Assembly: GCF_001949145.1 (NCBI RefSeq)
Contig: NW_019091359.1
Coordinates: 3,310,036-3,374,035 of the forward strand
DNA from: Acanthaster planci
Lineage: Eukaryota > Echinodermata > Asteroidea > Valvatida > Acanthasteridae
Direction: 5' to 3'
Length of the DNA: 64,000 bases
A model generated the notes under the pieces. The model was not told the origin of the DNA. It was given only the letters and a program-made list of their open reading frames with translations, and searched no databases. A program made the translations under genes and the position numbers. This document shows, one piece after another, positions 47,801 through 59,115 of this stretch (position 1 is its first letter; every line of letters starts with the position of its first letter).

Positions 47801-48730
47801 GAGGAGGGTTAGGGTTAAATCAAGACAGAGAAGATGGGTCTCTACTTAATGTACATGGTGTATGCGTCAAATAAAAACACCCAGAGACACATATCTGATT
47901 CATATTTATATTTGCAAAAAAAATCATCAAAATTTTACACACTCCAACCCTAATATTTAGTGCCACTTTCTGTATTTTTTGTCAAATCTCGTAGTCGCAG
48001 TGGACCACTTTCTGAAGTGTTTTTGAACGACAATATGGAGGTAAATGTAAATTTTCACAAAATGATTTTTCAGAAATATAAATATTTTGAACCATTTTCG
48101 ATTGAAGTACACACTATGAACATTAAGTTGAGATACAATTTGTCTGACCTCACAGAGAAAAGGTTGGCGCCATGAGAACCTGGTATCAGGTGGATTTTTG
48201 CGCTGAGTGCCAATTATTATATACTCATTCCAATGAATTAATTTGTATCTTGCGTACTAGCTAAGTACAAAAAAGAGTATACGTAGTACAAACCAGTCAG
48301 GAACATGTGAGAGTGGGAGGGGCTAGTGTCCTCGCAAGATACAGTTTCCCAAATATGAGTTTTTATTCATTTTTAACTCCATTGTAGCATATTAAAGGTG
48401 CTGGAGAGAATTTGAAAGGCGGGCCTACATTGGGCCCTAGTTCGTCGTAGTCCAGCCACAACATTTCCTATTAAATCACCAGAATTTCAGATTTTTTTCT
48501 GGAGTCATAGTTTTGTACTCATGTAGGCCTATTTTTCTTTCTGGGTCAAATGTCATGTCTGGCGGCAGTCAGAGTATCATGCAGACTACCGCGGCTATCG
48601 CGTAGACTAACCGCACCCAATCCCATGCACTTCAAACTACATGAGCTGTGATAGACCATACTTAATCACTTAATTTAAATTTCTGTTTCTCAGTGACACC
48701 ATTTCTGCAATTATTCATAACGTTAACTTG
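44900..48730. other. Intergenic stretch between NFYB and the CRT-like gene
   Basis: No gene was recognised on either strand. It holds one palindromic element (47760-47818) and scattered AT-rich sequence. A minus-strand AATAAA (TTTATT at 48362-48367) may end the CRT-like transcript. Confidence 0.5.
47760..47818. repeat. Short palindromic element, copy 2
   Basis: TTAACCCTAACACTCCTCA pairs with TGAGGAGGGTTAGGGTTAA across a loop containing CCTCCAACAGGTGAAGG. It is the same family as 5283-5341 but inserted in the opposite orientation. The arms are almost perfect, so this copy is young. Confidence 0.8.
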
Positions 48731-48737
48731 GTCCAGG

Positions 48738-51715
48738 TTATTTTTCAGTTTCTTGTGCAGCCATGATTTGTTGCTGGGCTCTTCTCCTCTCCATCTCTCC
48801 AAAGTAATTATAGAAGATGACCGTAGGCACTAGAATAAACAAACCAACGAACCGGAAAGCTACGGCCAAGTCAAAGTTTGGCGCCCAGTGGAATTTTCCG
48901 TGTTGACCAGGCGGGGCGGCTACACTGAAGAGGGTGAAAAACAGACTTCCTAGGGGAGTAACCAAGGCCTGGACAAGGACCAACCAGATGGCTCCTTCGG
49001 CGTATTTGACCAGGAGAAAGACCATGAGGTTGGCCAGGCAGTAGCTTATGATGAACACGAAGTAAGCAGCTGCTGCGGTCATGCATGTAGAGTCTGCGAA
49101 GTACATGCACTTGAGTGCATACAGCATGTTCCTACCAAACTCGTTAATATTTTCCGCCTGTTTGGATGGAAATAAAAATGGAAACTTTATTCCCAGACTG
49201 ATCAGCACGTTTGCTTGGACGGCGAAGTACGGGCAAAAAGTTGGTCTAATTGCAAGGAACTGAGGGACTAACGCAATATGGTACCCATTACTGCCCGAAC
49301 CGATAATGCATAGTGTTTCGGGTTCCCTCTGTGGTTCTTATCCTGATGTTGCGCAAGTTCTGGAGTTTCTTCTCAAAAGAAAACCTCTAAGCCATAAAAT
49401 GTGTTTACAGTTAATGTGAGGCTCTTTGAAAACGTTGTCAAGGACAAAATGTTTGTGATTCAGTGTTTAAAGAAGCAATTGATGTCGGATTAAACCGACA
49501 AGCAGTTCAGTTCATGTAATTATTTCTGACACTATTTAGCTCAGGCCTACTAAAGTCACTTACGGAAAAAAATTTATTTCGATCCTTCTGATGAAGAGTG
49601 CGTCTACTTACCGCGCCAAATGAAGGTATGAAATCGGTCCAGAATAACAACGCAATGAACAGCCCATTGTAAAGCTGAACCCATGCCAAGAAGACCAGAG
49701 ATTCCGTCTGTCGATCATGAGAAGGAAAAAAGAGATCCGTTTTAGAATCAAGCCGTTTGGGAAAATCCATCGGATGACACTTTAAGACTGATTTTTCATA
49801 AAACATTTTCACCATTTAACAAACCTACATAGATTGTTCTAAGAGCATTGGTCATCCTCAAAATCACCACCTGAAATTTAGTGACAGTGCACTAATGCTT
49901 CTTTGAGAAATTTGTACTCAAGCGTGCGAAATATCACCTGGTCTTTCTTGAGTTCTCGTTCGATTAGTACGTTGAGGATTCCGAGGGGAAGGAAACCAAG
50001 CAGGAAGATGATGGGCCAGATAACTTTCATGACTCCGGTCACAGCACCAGCCACCGGCTCTGTGGGCCCACCAATGTTGAAGATCTCAGGCTCTAAAGCG
50101 ATGAAGAGCCCAATGAGAACAATCCCAGTGCACACCAAGCGGCCTCTACCAACTCCTGTGGGGGAGGAAAGTGTGAGGTAGGTCAGAGCAAGATAAGGAA
50201 GATTTTTTTTCATTTGACGGGTTTTCTTCTTTCTTTATAAAATTAAGGGACATTTTAATTAAACGAGTGGTGTATCTGAAGTCCACATTTCGAGAGTTTA
50301 AGTGATGCGTTTTGCTTGTAATAAAATCGAGGGCCTAACCTCCAGAGTTGCATTGACTGGAGTCAATGACTCAACTCGAGCATAGTCACAATTTTTGCGA
50401 CTTGACTCCAGTGGCCCGAAATGACTTGACTCGAGTCCTTGCGAGCAAATGACTCAACTCAAGTTCCTCATCAGAAGACCTGACTCGAGTGAAAATTGAT
50501 AAGACTCAAGTAAATAAAAGCAAACTTTGCGAAAAAAATCCAGTGACTTAACGTGTCGGCATATAATGTTCATGCTATGCTTCACTAGAGAACAAAATTG
50601 GCCACCTCCATGGCAGCACAAAACTCACCCTTCCTCAGTAATATGAAACGAAATATGACCGTGAATGGGATACTGGCCGTTGAGAGCAAAGCTTGTAGTG
50701 AGCCTGATGTCCGTCGGGGGTCAGCGCCGTAAACCACTAGGACACCGTTAATGGAGTTAAGCAGTCCAAGTAATGCCATCACCTTGTGGGATACAGAGGA
50801 CTTCGTCTCAGCTAGGGGGTTGATGTACTTGTTGAGGAAGACCAGGCCGAAGAAGAAGGGTTGGAACCAAATGGAAGAGTACAGGAGAACTGGATAGTAA
50901 TCGTTGTACTTGTTGACAGTGTTGTTAAGGAGTGGAAGAGTGACGAACATCATAAGATTGGTCAGTATGGTCAGCACAGTCAGTATGACATTCAGCTTCT
51001 GCGATCTGATCTGTATGAGCATAGTAAAGAGGAATGAAACTTACTGCTGGCTGAAGCAAACTTGTAATGCAAACAAGGATGCAGGGAAACGTAAGTCAAG
51101 AGAAGCCCTTGAAGATATATTTAAAACTTTTCCCAAAAGTTTGCAGCTCCTGTAAGTTGGCCTTCTTTGCGGAGGACTCAGGTTTTTGTGGCGATCGAAA
51201 TGTTGAAATGGAAATAGTGTGGGGATGGATACAAACATTTTTCAGGAAATGAAAGCAAATGAACTATTGCTTTCTATGTAGTTTGTGAACGTTTTCAAAT
51301 TTCAAATGGGGGATCCAGGGAAACGCCTTCTGCTGGAGGCCTCGGTGCACGTGCCCGGCCCCCCTCCCCGCCACGTAGTTGTCGGTCACCATCCTTTGGT
51401 CTAAATCATCGGAGAATGAGAAAGAAGCTTGGTTGCTCTGCTTTCATAAAAACAAAGATGGTGGAGGTTATCGTAATAAGGAAAAACAACTAGACGAAAA
51501 ACTATGATACATTTTGGAAAAGTTTTGGAAATTACAATATTTTATACCGTAAAACTGCGACCGCCCCTGAAGTTGAAAGTGTAAAAATCCTTGACATCTG
51601 TAGCTTGGCTGCTAATTGGCTGGTGTTCTAAGCCAGGTCCACTGTACGCGTCGTTGACTGGCGTGGGAGAATAGGGCGTGGGTAACAAAGGTGTCTTGTC
51701 CGAAAATTCCTCCAT
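48738..51715 (-). CDS. CRT-like (chloroquine resistance transporter family) membrane transporter, complete, 5 exons
   Basis: Minus-strand exons, 5' to 3': 51715-51548, 51010-50629, 50155-49938, 49707-49612 and 49157-48738 (stop included). They join in phase to 427 residues, close to the roughly 424 aa of Plasmodium CRT. The N terminus is hydrophilic and carries a TPLLPTP stretch, a possible acidic-organelle sorting signal. About ten hydrophobic segments follow. Family hallmarks include RRTSGSLQALLSTASIPFTV, LGFLPLGILNVLIEREL and the late YFADSTCMTAAAAYF and VKYAEGAIWLVLVQALVTP blocks. Known family: drug/metabolite transporter superfamily, found in Apicomplexa, plants (CLT), Dictyostelium and some invertebrates, in vacuole, lysosome or plastid membranes, moving small peptides, amino acids or thiols. 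The substrate here is unknown. The start ATG is preceded by AGGCAAAA and is the only one giving the conserved head. Confidence 0.88.
50340..50515. repeat. Interspersed GACTCGAGTC-type palindromic words, CRT-like intron 2
   Basis: GACTCGAGTC, GACTCAACTC, GACTTGACTC and variants recur about ten times in 175 bases. Each is a self-complementary or half-palindromic word. Confidence 0.7.
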
Positions 51716-52299
51716 TTTTGCCTCCTTGGTACAAAAAAAGGCAAAATAAGTTGCATTTTATTGGCAGCCAGGGTTACGGTTGAATTCAATACAGATATGC
51801 TGAAAAGGGACGCATATTAGTTTTAAAAAGTTACATATCATTTTAGTTGATAAGTCAACAAGTCTAAATGAATTTGCCACTCACGAGGACAAAATTTACT
51901 TATGAACCAAATCTATAAAAAAGCCTCGAGAAACATATTGATACTAAATCCAACAAAACGAACAGACAGACACAACGACTGGCAAAAAGTTCAACTTTAA
52001 CAGAGCCTTGGGCGTTAAGTTGAACAAAATACATTTACCCAAAAATCTATTGAGTGTACAGTACGAGCAGTACATCGCTGTACAAGCTATTGACATAATT
52101 GTGCAATATAGGCCTACATGTACCTTCTTAAAAACCTGTGATATAAAAACTGATATCTTTTTTATGGAAAGGTTAGAGGCAAGGAAAACTGGAAATAAAA
52201 ATAACAATAATAGAGTTAAAGATAACTATCATTGGTTGAAACGGCACCACCAAGTTCTCAGAGAATGACAGGTTTTTCGTAAACATGACAGATTGGGCT

Positions 52300-52960
52300 C
52301 AGATATAGTCAACATACACTGTTGCCGTGTGGATAAATCCACTTCTTGCTTTATGCCAATTGTCCTGAGAAATGCATTCCCATGATGGTCAATCATGACT
52401 ACTTTCGGTGGAGTTTTCGTGGTCTTTCTGTTATCAATACCGCTTCATGCGTCATCTTCCAAGATCAGTAGATTTTTGTATGGAACCGAGTTTCTTATGT
52501 AATACCACTCGCCCTCTGCATGTCACGGTCTTTTCTTTCATAGGCAAATCCCGGCAGTGCCATCATTAATATTATAAAGGTCAGCAAACGATGTTTCCGG
52601 CATCATGTAATGTTCAGTTAGCCGTTGCAGATGACGGAGGGAGTACACATCAGCCTTTCGTTGCTTAAGTTAATTAAGGGATGAGCTCCGAAGTTCTGAG
52701 CATTATGGCAAATCCGGCTTCATCCTAGCCACATTAAATTTACAAAATTGTTCAATTGATGCCAGCCGAGTTGTTTGAAGGAGATGATAATAGCGGGTAT
52801 TTTGCTTGCTCTCTAGGTCGTACCCCTGTACTGTAGCCCCTGCGCCATGAAAGGTCATGGAGGTAGGAAAAGATCCAACAATGCTCCACTGTCGAAGCGA
52901 CTTCGTCCCATTGCTGTACACCGAGTAGGGTGGTTGAACAAACTGACCCACATCACTTCA
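52300..52960 (-). pseudogene. Degenerate protein-coding remnant, unassigned
   Basis: Read on the minus strand, several coherent peptide blocks follow one another in different frames: a block of about 80 codons ending at 52703 (WSIVGSFPTSMTFHGAGATV), then KADVYSLRHLQRLTEHYMMP, then a last block with an in-frame stop (KVVMIDHHGNAFLRTIGIK). Composition and even codon use look like former coding sequence broken by stops and frameshifts. The parent family is not recognised; a transposon protein or processed pseudogene is possible. Confidence 0.3.
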
Positions 52961-53051
52961 CCAATACACTCGAGCTGGCTCATAGAAAGTCATGGGTGAC
53001 TGGATCAGGTGTCACAATCGCCAACGAACTTCCGGGTTTACTAACGAAAAC

Positions 53052-55036
53052 TATGGTGTACTATTTACGACACACGTTTCTCTCTCTCTCTTTAGCCTCC
53101 CTCCAGGGATGGTATTATTTCATGGTGTTGTGCCGTTCCGTCTTGCCATCGTATCGTGCCGTCGTGATGTCCTGCCATGCCGTTGTAGCGTCGCGTCGTG
53201 CCGTCGTAGCGTTGCGTCGCCTGTCATTGTATGGTTTTTATGCAGTGTGGGTTAGGCTGTCGTGTCCTGATGTATTGCCGTCGCGTCGTGTCGTCACACC
53301 GTCGTGTCGTTCTGTCGCGTCGTGTCGTCGTGATGTCCCGTCGTGCCGTTGTAGCGTCGCTATGCAATCTTTGGTTGAGATTATTGTACTTCAATCGTCA
53401 GATTTCGAAGAAAAACTGAATTCTGCCCCTGGAATGGATAAATTTGGAAAGAATAATGGTTGAGGTGTGCGCAGCAGAGAATTGCTAGAGATCGATAGTA
53501 AAATCAAATTTGGAAGAAGGAGCAGCTTTTGACATGTGACTCGCACATTCACAAGGTTTCTGCACGCCTTATGCTATAACACTTCGGACTGTTTGAAATA
53601 TTATTTATCGGCAAAAGTGGTTTTAAAAACTGAATGAATAATTCGTCGTTTCTTTTCCGCAGATTTCACTACAAAACCTCGAAGAAAACCATGAATTGTG
53701 TATGTGAGATCTGCAGACGCACTGAACCCAAATCGTGTGACAGACGATGTAATATGAGGGACGGAATATCCATCTTCAGGGCAGAGATGAAACTAGAGCG
53801 ACAGCCAGAGACCTGACGTTTTCGTCGAGTGAAGTAATAAACGAGGAAATTCAGTCAACGCAATGAAAAGAAACTTTGTCTAAATTATATAATTATTCGT
53901 TCTCAATTAACACTGGCCTTTTTCTTTTCAGAAAGTTGTCGTTAAATGTAAATCTTTAGTCAAGTTTGGAACTCATTTTTTTATTTGATTTATAACTACT
54001 GTGGTGAAAGTGGCACAAACTTAATTAGTTTGGCTCGCAGTCAAAGTTCTGCTCATTTTGGGCTCACAGAAAAGATTCTCACAGTTATCAGTTTTCAATA
54101 AATTTATTCAGTATATGAATGAATTTCAGTACAGTGTTTCCCGTGAGTCTTTAAAATTAAAATTAAGGCTTTTTTTCATTAAATTGACGAAGATTTTCAG
54201 TATTGACTCATTGACACCAGACGGAAAAACAAGTGGACAGTTTGGACATTACAATGTAAAACCTATTGTGGGTCTTGGAGGAACTTTAATGTTCACACTC
54301 TCAACAAATCACGAATGAACCGACCCAAAGTGACAACATTGCCCGCGCAAGACCGTAGACAAGAGGTGTGAAAAATGAAGAAAAAACAAAACAAACAAAC
54401 AGAAGATCGTTTCAATTTTATGGGGGTTAGCCACGTGATTTTTTTTCTTTTGTTCACCTTTCCCCGAAGATACCCCCAAAGAATAGTAAAACTATGCACT
54501 CAGCTCTGAATGTAGCCGCCCGCCTCTGTCCAAAATAGGTCCGCAATTTGGGGCTTTTTGTGAAAGAAATAGGAGCCTACCCCGACGTGGAAACAATCAG
54601 TCCCAAATTCTGGATTTATAGAAATGTTTCTATGATCCCTTCTGATTTTGGAATGTCTTATTGTAAAAGCCCCGTGGGATCATAAAATATTAATGAGCTC
54701 TCGCCCAGGAATCCAACGATTTGATGGAATGCACCCAAAGGGCCTACAAGATTTGTTCATGAAAAATGAAACTGGAACTTAACTCTGTCTCTTTTGGTCC
54801 AGAGCGAAGTTCAGGCGGGAAAAAATGCAATATGGAAAGGACTTAAGACAGCGCGACGGCATGACGCGACGCACGACGCGACGTGTCGTGTGTGTACAAA
54901 CGTAATGGCAAGAAGGCGACGGTGCAACCCAGCGGCACGACGCAAGGGAGCCGTCGTGCCGTCGCGTCGTGTAGCTGCGTCGCCCGGATGGAGGCTAAAG
55001 AGAGAGAGCAATGTTTGTCGTAAATAGTACACCATA
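53052..55036. mobile_element. CGTCG-rich foldback element, copy 2, with 6-bp target duplication
   Basis: TIRs TATGGTGTACTATTTACGAC (53052 on) and GTCGTAAATAGTACACCATA (ending 55036) bound the element. GAAAAC occurs immediately before (53046-53051) and after (55037-55042), as expected of a target-site duplication. Arms of several hundred bases carry short GTCGTG/GTCGCG repeats in opposite orientation. The 1.4-kb middle has no transposase and contains a dispersed repeat (54405-54610). It is non-autonomous. Confidence 0.88.
54405..54610. repeat. Dispersed repeat, copy 1, inside the foldback element
   Basis: It is inverted relative to 60065-60265. Shared blocks include AATTTTATGGGGGTTAGCCAC, TAGTAAAACTATGCACTC and GAATGTAGCCGCCCGCC (reverse-complemented in the other copy). 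Confidence 0.75.
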
Positions 55037-55042
55037 GAAAAC

Positions 55043-58000
55043 ACAGTTCAAAAGCATCGAAAAACAACTTACTGCTACAACGGCAGAATTCCCGACACGC
55101 GTTACGCTTGCAGGTGAAGACGGGCCTTGAAACAATAGAGCTTCTGACCGACCCGAAACAGGGAAAAGTGTAGAGTACATTCAGAGGTGCCACCAGGTAT
55201 CGCACTCAATTCAACTTAGGACAAGGACTATATACGACTTCTATGCGAGGGATGTAAATGGACCGTCCTCAGGGGAACGCTACTGTCCGTGTTAATTTAA
55301 AACACGTCTTGTAACCCTAAAAGAGCCAGGGGCAGAATCCGCTTCCAAAATTTTGTCTGATATCGCCGCGGAGCATTTTTTCAGCGGCTGAGCCATGAGA
55401 GATTTTTGAGTAAATCTTTGCGGTCATTTTGACCGTTTGCAGCGCCCATTTTCCGAGACAGGTCAACCAAACATACATATTTTTTCCACTGTGGTGCTGA
55501 ATGGACGCGGGCTGGCACGCGTGTAACCTTGAACTTCAAATGACCATAACAACCAAATCAGCAAAACTTCAGCTTAATGATGAAAAGTGTCTTTATGTAG
55601 GCCAAGTTTTTAAAAATCGGGCGCGGTACAGCTGAGTTCTTGGGACACCCCCCCCCGGCTGTGAGATGGACCAACATACCCTGCTCTTTGAGGGTTGAAA
55701 GGGCCATGCAATGAATTTTCTGAGACTTATTTTTTGTGTACTTTTATACTCTACTTCAATGTATGAAAGCTGCCTGAAATCTTAGGCCAAAGTACTGAAA
55801 AGTGTACTTTTTAATTAAACATTAACAATTATTTTCCAAAGATGTCCAGAATATGAGGGCGTTGTTTCTGTGATGTAAATCGGGGAAGACACTGCATGGC
55901 TTTTTTATTTTCATTTTCAAATTTCGAACCCCAAATTGATTCTTTGGAAAAAAAAATCTGAGAAAGGTTCCTCATTGGTTTATTGCCATAACCTTCAAAT
56001 AGAGGATCAAGAAATGGACATTTTTTATAGCAAAATATTAAAAATATCCTTTTTTTCGTGAGAGGTCGAGGTTCACCTTTGACCGTGACGGAAACAGAAT
56101 CAGTACTGCAATAAAAACTAACCACCAAAGGTTTGGTAATTTTCATGAGAGTGGCTTTTGCCAAGATGTAGACCTACAACTGTGATATTTATGTCATTGT
56201 CAGTGTAATCGAAATTGCGTAGTTTGTTGTATCAGGCAAGATGTAAAGTGCAAATGCATATGAAATATACATTACTATACGTACACATCGCTGCTTTTAT
56301 TTTCAGTATGAAATTCCTCTCGGTTATAAGATAAAACTGCTCTTAATGAGGAATCACTTCTCACCAATAGGAAACTTGCCTCGCAGTGACCTACAGGTCA
56401 AAACTTCTGTGATGCGCGTTTGATGAAATCACGTTTTGACACACATTGTTATCTACTGTACACGTACCTTGTTTAATATCGGTGTAACCAACCACTTGAC
56501 CGCTGAGGGTACCGTAGCACAATAATCATTGTCATCATCTTGTACAAAGGGTTCAAACGTTGGGACAATGTCTATCGAGCATCAAGGTAAGGGGTTTTAT
56601 ATCCAAAGTAGGGCTCAAAATATAGTTTCCTCTAATTTGAGGAAGAACTGCATGTATACGAGGTACGCGTATTCGGTTATTAGAATGTAGTCGTAAAAGG
56701 TTTCCGACTGGGACTATTGTCTACCCTGTGTATACATTTATATTAAATATACTTTTCCACTTCGGTTTCAACGTAGGGACTTATAACTAAAGTTTAGTTG
56801 GTTTAAGATAATCAGTAATGCATGTGTTTCAACTCGAGCAGAAGTAAGTGTGACCAGACACTACCTCCAATTCTTGTCAACCTCGGATCCCTGTTTTTCC
56901 TCTGTAGGCGCATAAATTACACATGTATTGAAGAAGTCATCTTGTGTGAACAAACCTGGAAGCAATGTTTAATGCCAAGGTCGACAGAAGATGACAAGAA
57001 TCGATTATTAAAATAACTCATTCCACAATATACAAACTTCATGCAAATTAAATAGTAACTCTTTATTTTGAAGTAATGAATTATTCATGTTGCCCATATA
57101 AATAGTAAACAGAAGCCTGTAATAACGAGCTAAGCATTATTTAATTCGTGAGTGTCATACATTTCCCTGTTTGTTAGCAGTATGGAAAACCTTTTAAAAA
57201 TTAAAGCCTACCTTCTGCCTTCCAATCCAAAGTGTCGTTACCTTCTGCCGTGTGGTACAGTTCAAACCTTGTTTGTATTACATGTATTTGTGACAATACT
57301 TTGTGGAACACGACCGCCGTCAAAAATACTCTGAGCCAACTACGGGAAGGAAACATGTGACTGTAATTGAACTGCGATCCGAATCCCGTGATCTTTACGC
57401 CCACCAACGCGAGAGCAAAGTTCTGAGTAATTACATTGCATCAGAAAGGTCATTACATGTATTGTGTTAATAAAAGGCAAGTTTGACAAGGAAGTAAACG
57501 CGATGTAAATTGCGACAATGTGAGATTCGTTAAAGGATCTAGGAAATGAATATTTCTTATCACTTTTTGTGTATCTCTGTACTCTTCTTCCATGTATGAA
57601 GACCGTTTGACATATTTTTTGAGATAAGTGAACGGAACGGTGCACTTTTTCAAACATTAAAAATTGTGCTCAGATCACTGCAACATGATTGAGATTCGGC
57701 GCCTTGGATGACTTCAAAGTTCTGCTCATGAATATGCAAATTGTATTATCATAAAACCAAAGCAGCATCAAAATATGAGTGGGCTAAAATTGCAAAACAA
57801 CATTTTAAAATAGGTTAATTGAAACCAAAAGATGCAATTTCAAGGGTTTTTAGTAAAATTGATAAAATATATCTATTTCTTGGTTCCTTTAAGGATCATA
57901 TATGATCAGGGATCGTGTCTGGGTAAAAGCAAAAAGAATGTTCGAATTAGTTGATGGTAGTATTCATACAAAATGGTGCAAATGCTCCCAATATATGCAT

Positions 58001-59115
58001 ATAAAGCAGGTAAAATTGACTAATTATATAGCGTTCATTAAAAAAAAAACTAACAGGGATGAGTGATTTGTCCCAGTCCCTCATTGCACTTTTTTCTCCA
58101 CCCTCCTACTAAAAACGAGGCAAAATAGGCCCATACATTTTTCTCGAAGCTGCTTTGCTATTCGACCCAATGTGACAGAATGTTCAAACGGTAAAACGCG
58201 ATGAGGGGTTTTCGTCTGAATTGATTCGTTTAAACCAAAGCTCTTAATAATAGACCCTAGTCTATGAGTGCATGCATTTGGGTTGGAAGAGTTTTTGGTT
58301 AAAATTATCCTTGTTCAAGTTGAACTCCATTGTAGATTAATATAGGTTTTTTTCAAATGTAACCATTTGGGGTCCGTGGTTATTTCCAGAGAACTACAAA
58401 TGTCTACTATATTTGAAATAGCTTTTACTGTAATGCACATCTGTGATACAATAATAAGTGGATGGAAGGGTTTACAATGATAAACATTAAAAGACAAACG
58501 AAAATCAGCAAAAAACATTCACCATGGACAGAATTCTAAGCAAATAACAAAAACATCGGACCAAGGGGGGGGGGGGGGAGACGGGGTGGGTTGGGACCGA
58601 AGACTTAGACCAAAACAGGGGGCAATCCTGGAGAGGCCTGGCAAGGTAAACAAAAAATATTCATAGGAATATTGAAATACTATTAAAACACACAGTTTTA
58701 AAAATCCTGGAAATGTATCCATGTGTATTGATTATTTTGAGCTACAAGTCTGCCATGGTTATTATAACTCCTTTTTGTTCTATCAACCAGGGTTTGTTAA
58801 CCCCTCTAAATGACCGGAAGAAAAAATGAGCGTTGTCAAATAATTTACTGTCTAAACGAAATATGTTGATCTGAAAGAGTGTGAGAAACTACTACTTGTA
58901 GTGCTTTGTTCTGTTTTGAGTCCGAGTAACGACATGGTCCGACTCCGTTATCGAGTCTGTCCAAGTTTGAGTGCGCCCTCATTAGTCTCAAGAGCGACGT
59001 ATAAGTGACGTGGAGTACGGATACGTGTCGTGCTTGCTTGCGTGTTTGCTGACTTGGAATAATCACCAAAATTCAGAATAATTTGGTTTAAGGGAGTTCA
59101 GTCCTTGACATCACC
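55043..59115. other. Intergenic stretch between the foldback element and COPG
   Basis: No gene was recognised. It contains a 14-base G run (58566-58579) with more G runs next to it, and one isolated ATG-plus-donor (56568-56586) that could not be joined to other exons. The COPG promoter must lie near its right end. Confidence 0.5.

Noticed and set aside
56568-56586. ATG followed by five codons and a good GTAAGG donor (MSIEHQ), considered as a first coding exon
   Set aside because: No downstream exon on the same strand could be joined before COPG, and 18 coding bases alone prove nothing.
58566-58579. Poly-G run that could be called a G-quadruplex
   Set aside because: It is a plain homopolymer with no regular loop pattern and no gene context to suggest a function.
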